A stretch of 64,000 bases of DNA from Io17-Chloro-G2 sp965226915 (GCA_965226915.1 CBDDEJ010000011.1:744001-808000), one strand, 5' to 3'. Positions 28,001 through 36,994 are shown, numbered from the stretch's first letter. Made by a program: numbers and translations. The notes: generated by a model not told the origin, from the letters alone.

Positions 28001-28435
28001 GACCAGCCCGTCAGAGAATTTGATCTGCCCGCGAGGCCTCACCTGGTTATCTAGTTCCAACTGTGAGTGGCCTTGAAAGAAGAACGTCGCCGTTTCCAGA
28101 AACCTCGCCTGTTCTTTCATGAACGGCTGGAACCGTTGCCCCACCCGTTCATCGACGAATCGGAGCCGGGACCTATGCTCGGCTAACCTTCCCGCCGCCG
28201 AAGGAGGCGAATCCCGCCCGCTGAAGGTGCGCACCCAGAAGTTGGCATCCTCGGGGCTGGCCCGTTCCAAGGTGTGCCTCAGCGCCGCCTCAGCCAGCAG
28301 GTTGGAGAAGATGACACCGCTGGACATCAAAGCGACGGCCATAACGATGCCCAGAAACGAGACTGTTTCCAATCTCCATCCAGAGATTATCCGTTTGGCC
28401 GCCACCACGTATGCGGTTATGAAGAGAGCAAACAT
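25013..28435 (-). CDS. Giant FtsX-type ABC permease
   Basis: This 1140-residue membrane protein opens with one helix (MFALFITAYVVAAK region). It then has a long extracytoplasmic domain, a group of about three helices (LFLILFLVIGILTYYLALVSG, shown in part as a core), another group near residue 500, a second large extracytoplasmic domain and three final helices ending in a charged tail. The second external domain contains a jelly-roll-like segment (FEDMTEWHVLEDYIKP). The ATG at 28435 follows four 14-bp repeats that fill the gap from the upstream permease. The open TTG at 28456 lies inside the repeat and is less likely. It is a paralogue of 28496-31942. Confidence 0.85.
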   Translation of the reverse strand: MFALFITAYVVAAKRIISGWRLETVSFLGIVMAVALMSSGVIFSNLLAEAALRHTLERASPEDANFWVRTFSGRDSPPSAAGRLAEHRSRLRFVDERVGQRFQPFMKEQARFLETATFFFQGHSQLELDNQVRPRGQIKFSDGLVPPRIGMVDGRWPYSDQAVPGSTALSLPLEVALEALGAELLQLEVGDTFEALPASSFAGPPPIEVEIVGIFERTDSNEEFWYGTERDFTYQNDQWTIVPLFTTEEAILGPVLQVYPALYTDATWFYFLDRKSISAGQVSETQTLLEQMEADVRSRMRNSSMGLSLDTVLKEYQEQLLLARIPLFLILFLVIGILTYYLALVSGLIVKSRSGEIAMLKSRGASTIHVGILSLAEGLLLAVPAVILGPLLAVAVVRVLGGLFFGLGGGGELSTVPVTLTSGAWLLGLAGGGLAVVVLTVLTLVAARQSIVEFLAVGARPPRTPFIHRYFIDLMFLALIGLLWWQIQTRGSFLVKPLGGQGLEIDYSMLLIPLMLLVAIGLVVLRIFPLVLALASRLAEPVGPSWLVHGLRHVSRDPIVPGVLVVLLMFTTALGVVGSSFSSTLERSQQDRALYAAGADLRILHTGNSQPVSLLGLSAMAGGVETVTSAAEVQRSNAHLTTTGFSTSADILAVDTASFADVAWYRPDFADGLPLNDLTQMLKPDSSQDSSSEGGLALPPETEGLAVWVKPSRPSRRLVLLARLRDSRGRYFDTALGDLSQREWTRNEAEIAPILPARRNRADEPGPVMEPPFTLISLQVQGRLGLVDPGAVFFSGLTALTPAGGAPLSNFEDMTEWHVLEDYIKPGLYAVEPSELAPEALLNGSSEAAGSAVFSWATGGLGSRGIRHGMPEQPVPALASSSFLEIAEAAAGDTVVVGFSSFALPVKIVNEVDYFPTLQPEETPFIVVDLPTFTAHANFHSPRPYGGSNEVWLNLNGDTAPEDLNSYFSYLDRSGLSVRKSYLASELVSLRVDRPLITAGWGGLLVLMFLVLILASASGLMLFTYMEFRGRQIEFALLRTLGASRSQTHGVAWFSVFLVVIFGVGLGTWAGQLIGISLLPLMEVAEEGVRVTPPMVLQTNGTTLLVSYLVIAAVNIVTAAWLAWFTAKMEVQQVLRIGDV

Positions 28436-28491
28436 CAGACAGCCATCACAAGACAACCATCACAAGACAACCATCGCAAAACAACCATCAC
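28436..28491 (-). repeat. Four 14-bp tandem repeats between two permease genes
   Basis: Units of GTGATGGTTGTCTT and close variants run without gaps from 28491 to 28436 and stop exactly at the ATG of the downstream permease. Each unit carries an ATG in a different frame. The repeats occupy nearly the whole 60-bp gap after the upstream stop, so copy-number change would alter spacing and possibly translation. Confidence 0.8.
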
Positions 28492-28495
28492 AGCG

Positions 28496-31400
28496 CTACT
28501 CCCCAATCCTCAAGACATCGGGAACTCTGAGGCGGCGGGCAGCCATGGCCACGAACACAAACGCCAAAATGGTGGCCGCCGCCAAACCAGCCAACACCGA
28601 CACGGCGACCCATGTTTCCACACCGGGCGCCATTGGCGGAAGCACGTCCCTGCCGGTGGGCGTTATGTCAAGGTATTCCAAGGCCCCTTGGAACATCCAA
28701 CGGCCTCCGAATACTCCTCGTCCGATCCAAAGACCTACCCAAGCGCCAACGCCTATGCCCAAAACCCCTACCACCGCCCTTTCCAATGCCAAGGAAGCGG
28801 TGAGTTGCCATTGGCTCAACCCCAAAGTCTGAGCCACCGTAAGGTCCACTCGCCCCGTGCGGACCTCCGCCACGCCGTGGAGGGTTAGGGTCAACAAAAC
28901 GGCGACCGTGATGGCGGCCATCCCGATCAGCGTCAGACCGTTCCAGCCACCGCCGGCCAAAGGGTCGCGCCGGGCCAGATCAACCTCTTTCTCGCGGTCT
29001 TTTATGATGACCGATTGGCCCAACAGGGTGTCAACCGTCTGGATCACCCTCTGCCGGTCCGCCCCCCGGTCCAGCGCCAACCAAACCTGCTCCGGTGAGC
29101 TCAACGTCCCACCCGGGATACGTCTGAGGTAATCGCGAAAATCTTCCAATGACGCTATGAGTAGAGGTTCGGCCAGTGGATTCACGGTTGGGAAATAGTT
29201 GATTCGGCCGGTGACGGTCATGGGAATTATCCGGCCGTTGACCTTGGGGCGCACCGATTCACCAACCGCATAGCTTGGACCGCCGATGGCCGGCAGTGGA
29301 TATGGCCCCGGCGGAATCATGATTCCCCTAGGAATGCGCGAAAATGGCTCCTCCCAGCTAAAGGCAAGGCCCCGGCCACCGGAGCGGGCCGCTTCCCCAG
29401 ACAAATCAAGGCTATCGGGCACGCTCCCCTCGTTGGGCAAGACAACCCACGGCGGGGCCCCTTCAAAATCCTCTATGACCGTGATAAGTGGCTCGGAATC
29501 GGTCTCGTTGGAAACCGGACCGATTGCGGTTATGTCATCAAAGTAGATGGCGCCAGGGGGCAGGCGGGTAAACGCCGCCCGGCTCATGAAGAACGCTACA
29601 AGTCTGATCGGCGACTCTAATGATTCCATGGAATCCCGCAACGAGACCTGGTAGAACTGCCAATCGATCTCGGGTTGGGATGCTGAAGGAATTGTCTCCC
29701 GGGTATTCGGAAAAAACGCGAAATTCGGGTCTATTGGAGCCGGCTGGGATCCCAAAAGGTCCGCCACCAGCAGATGCCTGCTTCTTCCATTCGAACCTTC
29801 CACCCTGGTCCACAAGTTCAACTCCCGCACCACGGAGCTGGGGTTGATTACCGACGGATTGACCCAAACGCCTAGACTTGCGCTGCCGACGGGGATTTTG
29901 ATCCCCATTCCTGGATCCGCCGATGAAGTCGAGTCGACAAACCTGGCTTGATGCAACGGGCTGAGCAGCTCCTCCAACTCTACTTCGGCAAAATCATCGC
30001 GAATCCAAACCGTGTTGGGCAGAGTCACCGGGTCGGTCGCCACCAGCGACGTGCGAGAGTTGGAGCCGTCCGAAACAAGCGTGACCTGTTTTTTGAACAT
30101 GGGAGTGACGCTGGAAACACCGTTGATCGAGGCAATTTCCCGTTGTAAGGTCTCCGAGAAGCCTTGGCCTATCAAGACCACGTCTCCACCCACCCGGTAA
30201 AGGGCCTGTTCTGTCTGGCTCTTGGACAGGCTGGCCTGGAAGGCCGCGCCAAAAAGCCCTAGCGCGGTGGCCAACAGCAGTATCACCACCAACGAGCCGT
30301 GGGGCAACGGGTCGCGGGCCAGACGCGCCAGAGGAAAAGCTATCCAAGCCGGCCCCACCCTGGCGCTAGCCCAGGCGAAGATACGCACCAGCCAAGGCAA
30401 TACGCGCAAAGTGATCACCGCCGCCCCGATGAGCGCTAATATGGGACCCAACAGCAGGGTGTAATCCACGTCCAGCGAGTTGGAGGCCAGGTCCCGGGTG
30501 GCGAAACCGCCGCGGTCTCGAATCTGCCACATCACCACGGCCAACGCCACCAGCACCGGCGCGTCTAAGAAATAGCGGTGAACGAACGGCACCGTTGGCG
30601 GCCTGGCTCGCGCCGCCAGGGATTCGATCATGCCATTTCGGGCTCGGCTCCAGCCGGAGACGAACAAGACGGCCAGGCTAAGCAGCCCTCCGATAGCCCC
30701 CATCCAGAACATAGACGCTGAAATGCCGACCGTTATCGATCCGGCCGCGCCGACTTCGGGATTTATCGTGTCCAAAAGCAGATATCGCACCAGTGCCAGG
30801 GCGAGGAACGGCCCGAGGGCCACCGACGCCAGGACTACCAAACTCTCCCCTGCCACCAACAGGCCAGTCACCTGAAGAATGCCCGCTCCGCGGCTTCTCA
30901 ATAGCCCGGCTTCGCCGGATTGAGACCTGGCGGCCAAGCCCATGATGAGGGCCAGAAAATAGAGGATTACCACAACCACCAATGAAATAAATAGATACAG
31001 TGGTATCCGCGCTAGCGTGAGGGTCCTCTCGTAAGCTAGAATCCGGTTCTTCAAGCCAGTCAGCACCAAGGTGCGGGGGAACTTTTTGTTGATGTCGCTC
31101 TCTAGTCCAACCAGGGCATCCTTGGCTGGGCCTGCAGTGGCGGCAGTCAACCCGCTGGCGTCCAGGTACAAAAACCACGCGAAATCCCCCACCAAAGATG
31201 GATACTTGGCGCCCATCCCTGAAAAGAAATGCTCTTCGGGTACGTAAAGTGGCAGCAGCACATCCTCACCAAACTGCTGCGCGCTGAAGTAGGCGGGCGA
31301 ATACATCCAGTACTCTTCTCTGGGGTTCACCGGCTCCACCAAACCAACTATGGTCATGGTGACCACTTCCGATAGGTCGGAACTGAATGGGACCAGGAAA

Positions 31401-31942
31401 AGCTGAGTTTCAAGAGTTAACCCGACGCTGGATGCCGTCCGCTCACCTATGGCGATTTCCATATTCAGCCCGTTTTCATGTAAGACGGGCGCCGTTTCCG
31501 GCCACCGTCCCTCTACGAGGCGTGAATGTTCTTGGAAACCGGTTAGGAAAAACGGACGGCCCATGGGGGAAGCCCCGTTGGGGGCCGCGCCGTCCGAATA
31601 CACTATGGGGAGGTTACCCTGAGTCTGACCCAGACGTTCGACGCTTCTTGTCAGGTGGCCCAGACGCGCGTCGGAGATCTGCTCCACCTGGGACCGCAAC
31701 CGTTGGTAGTCGGCGGGACCCAGCGGCCGGTTTTGGGAAATGACTTGAACGTTCAACACCCGTTGATCGATGGTGGCCAGGGTGTGCTGTAGCCCGCCTT
31801 CCGCCAGGACCTGAGAATACACGGCGCCCACGGACATCAACGTCACCGCGGCCAAAATTCCAAACGAGGTTATGGCCAGCAGCGCCCACGATGAGCGAAG
31901 CCGCCTCAATAGAAGCCAATAAAGTGTGCCGGTCCAACCCAT
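28496..31942 (-). CDS. Giant FtsX-type ABC permease
   Basis: This 1148-residue permease is the first gene of the ABC operon. The N-terminal helix LLAITSFGILAAVTLMSVGAV is followed by a large external domain, then membrane groups near 315-440 and 480-600. A second external domain contains a discoidin/jelly-roll-like portion (VIEDFEGAPPWVVLPNE) before the final three helices and a basic end (RRLRVPDVLRIGE). The tail motif VLRIG is shared with its paralogue (VLRIGDV). The ATG at 31942 is chosen over a TTG one codon earlier. At about 1,145 residues both are three times the size of MacB-type permeases. The cargo is unknown. Confidence 0.85.
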   Translation of the reverse strand: MGWTGTLYWLLLRRLRSSWALLAITSFGILAAVTLMSVGAVYSQVLAEGGLQHTLATIDQRVLNVQVISQNRPLGPADYQRLRSQVEQISDARLGHLTRSVERLGQTQGNLPIVYSDGAAPNGASPMGRPFFLTGFQEHSRLVEGRWPETAPVLHENGLNMEIAIGERTASSVGLTLETQLFLVPFSSDLSEVVTMTIVGLVEPVNPREEYWMYSPAYFSAQQFGEDVLLPLYVPEEHFFSGMGAKYPSLVGDFAWFLYLDASGLTAATAGPAKDALVGLESDINKKFPRTLVLTGLKNRILAYERTLTLARIPLYLFISLVVVVILYFLALIMGLAARSQSGEAGLLRSRGAGILQVTGLLVAGESLVVLASVALGPFLALALVRYLLLDTINPEVGAAGSITVGISASMFWMGAIGGLLSLAVLFVSGWSRARNGMIESLAARARPPTVPFVHRYFLDAPVLVALAVVMWQIRDRGGFATRDLASNSLDVDYTLLLGPILALIGAAVITLRVLPWLVRIFAWASARVGPAWIAFPLARLARDPLPHGSLVVILLLATALGLFGAAFQASLSKSQTEQALYRVGGDVVLIGQGFSETLQREIASINGVSSVTPMFKKQVTLVSDGSNSRTSLVATDPVTLPNTVWIRDDFAEVELEELLSPLHQARFVDSTSSADPGMGIKIPVGSASLGVWVNPSVINPSSVVRELNLWTRVEGSNGRSRHLLVADLLGSQPAPIDPNFAFFPNTRETIPSASQPEIDWQFYQVSLRDSMESLESPIRLVAFFMSRAAFTRLPPGAIYFDDITAIGPVSNETDSEPLITVIEDFEGAPPWVVLPNEGSVPDSLDLSGEAARSGGRGLAFSWEEPFSRIPRGIMIPPGPYPLPAIGGPSYAVGESVRPKVNGRIIPMTVTGRINYFPTVNPLAEPLLIASLEDFRDYLRRIPGGTLSSPEQVWLALDRGADRQRVIQTVDTLLGQSVIIKDREKEVDLARRDPLAGGGWNGLTLIGMAAITVAVLLTLTLHGVAEVRTGRVDLTVAQTLGLSQWQLTASLALERAVVGVLGIGVGAWVGLWIGRGVFGGRWMFQGALEYLDITPTGRDVLPPMAPGVETWVAVSVLAGLAAATILAFVFVAMAARRLRVPDVLRIGE

Positions 31943-32170
31943 CAAGATATCCGATGCCGGTCATTGATTCGGGACTCAGGTGGGCAGGCGCCTTACGCCC
32001 TTACCTTAAGCCAATAGGTGAATAGTCTCTGGACCCTTGACCGACGGGAGTGTACGTTCGCCCTCCATAGCTGTCAACGGCAGTGGACTCCCTCGTCTTC
32101 AGAATCAGTTCAGCCGTGCTATAATCCGCCCGAAATCCAAACAAGTCCCAAACACAAATCGGAGGCGGCG

Positions 32171-32926
32171 ATGGCGGATCGATTCAAAGGTAAAGTAGCC
32201 CTGGTCACCGGGTCGGGCCGGAACATCGGCCGGGCGACGGTTCTTAAATTGGCCAGCGAGGGCGCCAACGTGGTGGTCAACGCCAGGTCGAACCAAGAGG
32301 AAGCCGACTCGGTGGCGCGCGAGGCCCGTGAGATGGGCGTCGACGCATTGGCCATCCTGGCTGACGTGTCCGACCGCGACCAGGTCAACAGCATGGTGGA
32401 TCAGGCCATGGACCGATTCGGCAAGATAGACATACTGATCTCTAACGCAGCCATCCGTCCCCATAAACCGTTCTTGGAAGTCAGTTACGAGGACTGGGAA
32501 CAGGTGCGCGGCGTAGTGCTGGACGGGGCGTTTTATTGCGCCAAGGCGATTCTGCCGTCCATGGTGAAAAACCAGTATGGCCGCATCATATTTTTCACCG
32601 GCGACGGCGCATTCCTGGGTCCGGCGGAAAGGGGCCACGTATCGGCCGCGAAGATGGGACTGGTGGGCATGTGCCGCAGCCTGGCCTCGGAATTCGCTCC
32701 CCATAATATCCGGGTCAACGTAGTCTCGCCCGGCAGCATCGACACTTCAAGGGAGCATCCCGAGTGGTACCCCGGCGGCCGCGCACCGGACGCTTCTCAC
32801 ATACCCTTGGGCCGGCAAGGCAAGGTCGATGAGATCGCCAGCACCTGCATGTTCCTGGTGAGCGACGACGGCGGCTTCATCACCGGGCAGACCATTCACG
32901 CCAACGGCGGCACGGCGTTCTTCTAA
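32171..32926 (+). CDS. SDR-family oxidoreductase
   Basis: This 251-residue short-chain dehydrogenase has the cofactor loop TGSGRNIGRA (TGxxxxxG), an NNAG-like ISNAAIRPH and a catalytic Ser/Tyr region. The usual YxxxK appears altered as GHVSAAKMG (no Tyr before the Lys), so activity should be questioned. VNVVSPGSI follows. The ATG at 32171 has GGAGG five bases upstream. The open frame from 32018 adds 51 unrelated residues and is rejected. It stands alone on the plus strand, divergent from the ABC operon. Confidence 0.87.
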   Translation: MADRFKGKVALVTGSGRNIGRATVLKLASEGANVVVNARSNQEEADSVAREAREMGVDALAILADVSDRDQVNSMVDQAMDRFGKIDILISNAAIRPHKPFLEVSYEDWEQVRGVVLDGAFYCAKAILPSMVKNQYGRIIFFTGDGAFLGPAERGHVSAAKMGLVGMCRSLASEFAPHNIRVNVVSPGSIDTSREHPEWYPGGRAPDASHIPLGRQGKVDEIASTCMFLVSDDGGFITGQTIHANGGTAFF

Positions 32927-32958
32927 GAAAAACCAGGGCCGTTTCAGCTTCCCTGTGG

Positions 32959-32987
32959 TTGACACAGGATTTTGGGTCCATCAAAAT
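32959..32987 (+). promoter_or_regulatory. Candidate promoter for the cupin gene
   Basis: TTGACA at 32959 is spaced 17 bases from CAAAAT (32982-32987), a weaker -10. It lies about 50 bp before the ATG at 33039. Confidence 0.4.
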
Positions 32988-33038
32988 AGACAATCAATAT
33001 CGACAATCATTGCTAATATAAAGTGCAGGAGGATCGGG

Positions 33039-33611
33039 ATGACGCAAACCGCGACATATACCATGGAGGCATTCGTAGACGACGTGAAAGAGATTTTCAC
33101 CGCCACGAAAGACCCGCTGGCCCAGGCCCAAGCGGTGAGCGACAAGATGAAGGATTTGCTGGCCGTCCCCGGTTGGTTGGAAGAGAAGCTGAACCTGCCC
33201 GAAGAAGGCGGATTTGGCAGGTACGACCTGCATATCGATGAAGAAGTGGGCCTGCCGGGCGCCGGGTTCTACCTTATGGTCACGGTGCAAAAACCTGACC
33301 AGACCCAATTGCCCCACGACCACGGAGTGGCTTGGGTAGCCTACGGCGTTTACGAGGGCGCCATAAAGCAAACCAAATTCCGCTGGGCCTTCCCCGGCGA
33401 GGGTGTGGACTCTGCCCAGATTAAAGTGACCGGCGCCTTCACCCAGAAAGACGGCTCGGTAGCCTACTTCCTGCCCGGGGAGATACACCAGACACTGAAC
33501 GTGAGCGGAGAGCGGGCTCTGGTGGTGCGCTTAGAGTCCCAGAAACTGGACACCCTGACCAGGTACCAGTACGACATCGAAGCCAACACTGTCAAGATAA
33601 TGGACCGGTAA
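33039..33611 (+). CDS. Cupin-fold protein, cysteine-dioxygenase-like
   Basis: This 190-residue protein has cupin motif 1 as LPHDHGVAWVAYGVYEG (His-x-His, Glu and Gly in place) and motif 2 as FLPGEIHQTLN with its metal-binding His. The spacing resembles the cysteine-dioxygenase/thiol-dioxygenase group, which oxidises a thiol with iron and oxygen. That substrate is inference. AGGAGG precedes the ATG at 33039, so I dropped the 28-residue upstream extension. A strong terminator follows. Confidence 0.72.
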   Translation: MTQTATYTMEAFVDDVKEIFTATKDPLAQAQAVSDKMKDLLAVPGWLEEKLNLPEEGGFGRYDLHIDEEVGLPGAGFYLMVTVQKPDQTQLPHDHGVAWVAYGVYEGAIKQTKFRWAFPGEGVDSAQIKVTGAFTQKDGSVAYFLPGEIHQTLNVSGERALVVRLESQKLDTLTRYQYDIEANTVKIMDR

Positions 33612-33673
33612 TCGGGGTCACGCCGGCGCCTGTCATTGCCCGGCTGCCAGCGGTCGAGACCGGCATCGCTAAT

Positions 33674-33709
33674 ATAAAACCCCCGAGCAGCTTTGCTCGG
33701 GGGTTTTAT
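33674..33709 (+). terminator. Intrinsic terminator after the cupin gene
   Basis: A perfect 16-bp stem with loop GCTT (core CCCCCGAGCA / TGCTCGGGGG) is followed by TTTTATT. Its AT flanks make it functional from either side, and the minus-strand CoA-transferase gene lies about 100 bp further. Confidence 0.85.
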
Positions 33710-33811
33710 TGTTGGTGGCTAAATCGGTCTCGCGGAGATTACCGTAGTCAAATCCAAAAACCTAAGCTCTCAGCCACCCCCTTAAGGCTGGCTAATTCGG
33801 TCCGTAAATCC

Positions 33812-34486
33812 CTAAGCTCGCAGGCGTATCTCCCGCAAGTCATCGGCGATTATCAGCTTGGCCTCGGTCAATTCTTGAATGTCCTCGGGTGACCATCCCG
33901 GGGCGTTCTCCAAGAGTTTGAATCCATCTGGCGTGAGTTCAAACAGGCCCAGATCCGTCACCACCATCTTGACCACGCCGGGCGCGGTGATTGGTAATTT
34001 GCAACGATTTAGCAAACGCGGCTCGCCTTCCCGGGTTACGTGCTCCAAGGCGATGAACACCCGTTTGGCGCAGGCGGCCAGGTCCATGGCCCCTCCGATG
34101 CCCCCGCCTTTGCGAGTCGGTATCCTCCAGTTGGCGAAGTCGCCGTTTTCCGAAACCTCATAGGCGCCCATGACCGTGACGTCCACCATGCCGCCTCGGA
34201 TCACGCCGAATGAGTCGGCATGGTGGACGATGGACATCCCCGGTTGGCTGGTGACAAACTGGCCGCTGGCGTTGACCAAGTGCTTGTCCTCTTGTCCCTC
34301 GGCAGCCAGGGGTCCGTAGCCTATGACTCCGTTCTCTGAGTGAGTGATGATCTCTTTGTCGGGGTCTTGGTAATTCGAGCAAAGGGTGGGCATGCCTACC
34401 CCTAGGTTCACGATCCAACCATCTTCGAACTCCATGGCCAGACGGTCGCACATCACTTGCCTTTCCAACTTGGGCTTATCCGCCAT
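33812..34486 (-). CDS. 3-oxoacid CoA-transferase, subunit B
   Basis: This 224-residue beta subunit of a family I CoA-transferase carries the catalytic-Glu motif SENGVIGYGP and the opening VNLGVGMPTLCSNY. The ATG at 34486 follows GGAGG, so a long upstream extension in the same frame is rejected. Paired with the alpha subunit gene at 34546, it would activate an acid (acetoacetate-, oxoadipate- or glutaconate-like) with CoA from a donor such as succinyl-CoA. Confidence 0.9.
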   Translation of the reverse strand: MADKPKLERQVMCDRLAMEFEDGWIVNLGVGMPTLCSNYQDPDKEIITHSENGVIGYGPLAAEGQEDKHLVNASGQFVTSQPGMSIVHHADSFGVIRGGMVDVTVMGAYEVSENGDFANWRIPTRKGGGIGGAMDLAACAKRVFIALEHVTREGEPRLLNRCKLPITAPGVVKMVVTDLGLFELTPDGFKLLENAPGWSPEDIQELTEAKLIIADDLREIRLRA

Positions 34487-34545
34487 TAGATGCCTCCTTC
34501 CCTTTGCCAGCCGCCGATGGGCTACGGCTGACCGCTGAAAGCTAT

Positions 34546-35244
34546 TTAATACCAAATCCCGTCTTCGGGGATTTTGACCATGCGGTTCACGTAAATGCCT
34601 GGTACATGGATGTTGTCGGGCTCTATCTGCCCGACGGGCACTATCTCGGTTTCCACCTCGACCACGGTGATTTTGGCAGCCATCGCCATGACGGGGTTGA
34701 AGTTGCGTTGGGTAAGCCGGAATTGCAGGTTGCCGAAGGTGTCGGCCTTCCAAGCCCGGATCAACGCGTAGTCAGCGTGTAATGGATGCTCCAAAACGTG
34801 CATCCGGCCGTTGATCTCCCGATGCTCTTTGCCCTCGGCCAGTTCCGTGCCCACGCTGGTTGGTGTGTAAAACCCGCCGATGCCAAACGCCGCCGCCCGC
34901 ATACGTTCGGCCAAGGTTCCCTGGGGCACCAGCTCCGCTTCGATCTCATCCTCGTTATACATCTTGACGAAGGGAGTGATTTGAGACGGGTGGGTCGCCG
35001 CGGTAAAGGCGCAGATCATCTTTTTCATGCGGCCCGCTTCCACCAAAGTGCCCGCATCCACCCGTTCGTCCATGGAGCCGGCGTTGTTAGATATGCCTGT
35101 GAGATTTTTCGCCCCCTGTCGGTGCAGCGCGCTGATCAAGTTTCTGGGAAGCCCAACCCCGCCAAACCCCGGCATCATAACCGTGCAGCCGTCGGGCACA
35201 TCGGCCATGGCCTGGTCGAAATCCTGGTAAATCTTATTCTTCAA
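34546..35244 (-). CDS. 3-oxoacid CoA-transferase, subunit A
   Basis: This 232-residue alpha subunit has the glycine-rich N-terminus MPGFGGVGLPRNLI, then LTGISNNAGSMDE, LVPQGTLAERMRAAAFGIGGFYTP (core of the family signature, seen in part) and a C-terminal stretch EIVPVGQIEPDNIHVPGIYV. The start is a TTG at 35244 with GGAG upstream. It precedes subunit B by 59 bp, the usual order. Substrate specificity cannot be told from the motifs. Confidence 0.9.
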   Translation of the reverse strand: MKNKIYQDFDQAMADVPDGCTVMMPGFGGVGLPRNLISALHRQGAKNLTGISNNAGSMDERVDAGTLVEAGRMKKMICAFTAATHPSQITPFVKMYNEDEIEAELVPQGTLAERMRAAAFGIGGFYTPTSVGTELAEGKEHREINGRMHVLEHPLHADYALIRAWKADTFGNLQFRLTQRNFNPVMAMAAKITVVEVETEIVPVGQIEPDNIHVPGIYVNRMVKIPEDGIWY

Positions 35245-35581
35245 GGGTTCAATCTCCTGGAATCCACGCCGGTCCCATTTTGGCCGGGCGGCGCGACGTG
35301 TACATACTAACGCACCCAGGCGGGCGTTGCCAGGGTTTGAGCATATCGTGGAGTATGCCGGGTGAGGTTGCCAAGCCTAAAGGTCCGATATGGCCGCCAG
35401 TCGATTCAGCGGCTGGCGCGGATGGTTGGAGCATAGTGGCCCGCCCCAGATGTTTCGTCGCCGCGGCTGGCTCACGTGACACCGGCTGGAACGGGGATCT
35501 GGGACGACACGGAAATCAGACAGGATAGTCTAATTGAACCGCGGCGAAGTTAAGAAAACTCTCCGCGCTTGAGGCGATTCG
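35245..35581. other. Intergenic, no gene seen
   Basis: No coding frame or clear signal was found between the CoA-transferase operon start and the helicase stop. Confidence 0.4.
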
Positions 35582-36994
35582 CTAGCGGCCGTCGGTTGGA
35601 CCTCTTCGTGGGCCGCCGAGCCGCGATGACGCCGACGGCCGGCGGGGCCTGGATTGATCGCTCGATGTATTCGGCCGGGGCTTCCCGCCCCCAGTCCGTT
35701 TTGCGCCATTGGAGCCGCCGTTGTTTGACGCGCCATTTCCGCGATGAGGAGCAGGGCCCCCTCTAGGCCAAAGGCCGTCCGCGCTCCGGCGGGGTCTGGC
35801 GGCATTGCTGGGCCCCGTATTAGTGCGTTGTCCGGGGCGTCCTTCCGGATACTGGTTCTCGGGATCAAAATTACCATAGTTGAAACCGGGCAGGCGCCGC
35901 CGCTCGATCGGCGCGCCTATTTCCCTCTCCACCTCGCGAATCATTGGACCGTCCGCAACCCCAGAGAGGGTGAATGCCTCGCCGGTGTGTTCCGCCCTAC
36001 CGGTGCGGCCGATGCGGTGGGTGTAGGCGTCTGAAGTGTCCGGGAAATCAAAATTGATCACATGGGAAACATCGGGGACATCGATGCCATGGGCTGCGAT
36101 GTCGGTGGCCACAAGGATGTCGAACTCGCCATCCTTGAAGCCGTTCATAGCGCGTTGGCGGGCGTTTTGCGCCATGTTGCCCTGCAACGCCGCCACCTTG
36201 TATGACATTTTCGCCAGATCTAGGGCCAGGTTCTTGGCCCGGTGTTTGGTGCGGGTGAACACCATGACCCGCCCCGTTGGCGTCTGTTGCAATATGGCCA
36301 TCAGCAGACTCTTTTTGAGTATGTCGGGAACCGGGTAAAGGGCGTGGGACACGGTCTTGGCCGGCGCGATGGCGCCGATCTGGACGAATTCCGGTTCCTT
36401 TAGAATGTTCACCGCCAAAGAGCGTATCTCTTTGGGCATGGTCGCCGAGAAGAAAAGGGTTTGCCTGACTTCCGGAAGCTGTTCCAAGATGCGGCGAACG
36501 TCGGGCAAGAACCCCATTTCGCACATCGTGTCGGCTTCGTCAAGGACCAAAACCTCGACGCCCGACAGGTTGATGTCTTTTTGGTCGACATGGTCCAACA
36601 GCCGTCCGGGACACGCGACCACCACCTGGACTCCACGCCTCAGTTTGGCTAGTTGCGGGCCTTTAGCCACGCCGCCATAGATGGCGACGCTGTATATCCG
36701 AAGGTGTTTTCCAAGTTCAACAAAGGACTGGTGAATCTGCTCGGCCAACTCTCTGGTTGGCGCGACGACCAACGCCCGGACACCCCGTTTGGGAGGTCCG
36801 CTGGCCAGCCGATGCAGGATGGGCAAAGCAAACGCGGCGGTCTTGCCGGTGCCGGTTTGGGCCAGTCCCAAAACGTCGCGGCCCGCCATGGCGAAGGGGA
36901 TGGCTTTTTCCTGGATGGGAGTGGGCGTGGTGTACCCCACAGACTTGACTCCGGCCAAGACTTGGGGGTGAAGGGAAAACTGTTGGAAACTCAT
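35582..36994 (-). CDS. DEAD-box RNA helicase
   Basis: This 470-residue helicase has all main motifs: Q motif (TTPTPIQEKAIP), I (AQTGTGKTAAF), Ia (PTRELAEQI), II (VLDEADTMCEMGF), III (SAT), IV-V (DILVATDIAAHGIDVPDV) and VI (HRIGRTGRAEHTG). After residue about 375 it has a basic, Gly/Arg/Asn-rich tail that likely binds RNA. It would unwind RNA duplexes during ribosome assembly or mRNA decay, often at low temperature. The ATG follows AGGAG at a long spacing. It is monocistronic. Confidence 0.93.
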   Translation of the reverse strand: MSFQQFSLHPQVLAGVKSVGYTTPTPIQEKAIPFAMAGRDVLGLAQTGTGKTAAFALPILHRLASGPPKRGVRALVVAPTRELAEQIHQSFVELGKHLRIYSVAIYGGVAKGPQLAKLRRGVQVVVACPGRLLDHVDQKDINLSGVEVLVLDEADTMCEMGFLPDVRRILEQLPEVRQTLFFSATMPKEIRSLAVNILKEPEFVQIGAIAPAKTVSHALYPVPDILKKSLLMAILQQTPTGRVMVFTRTKHRAKNLALDLAKMSYKVAALQGNMAQNARQRAMNGFKDGEFDILVATDIAAHGIDVPDVSHVINFDFPDTSDAYTHRIGRTGRAEHTGEAFTLSGVADGPMIREVEREIGAPIERRRLPGFNYGNFDPENQYPEGRPGQRTNTGPSNAARPRRSADGLWPRGGPAPHRGNGASNNGGSNGAKRTGGGKPRPNTSSDQSRPRRPSASSRLGGPRRGPTDGR

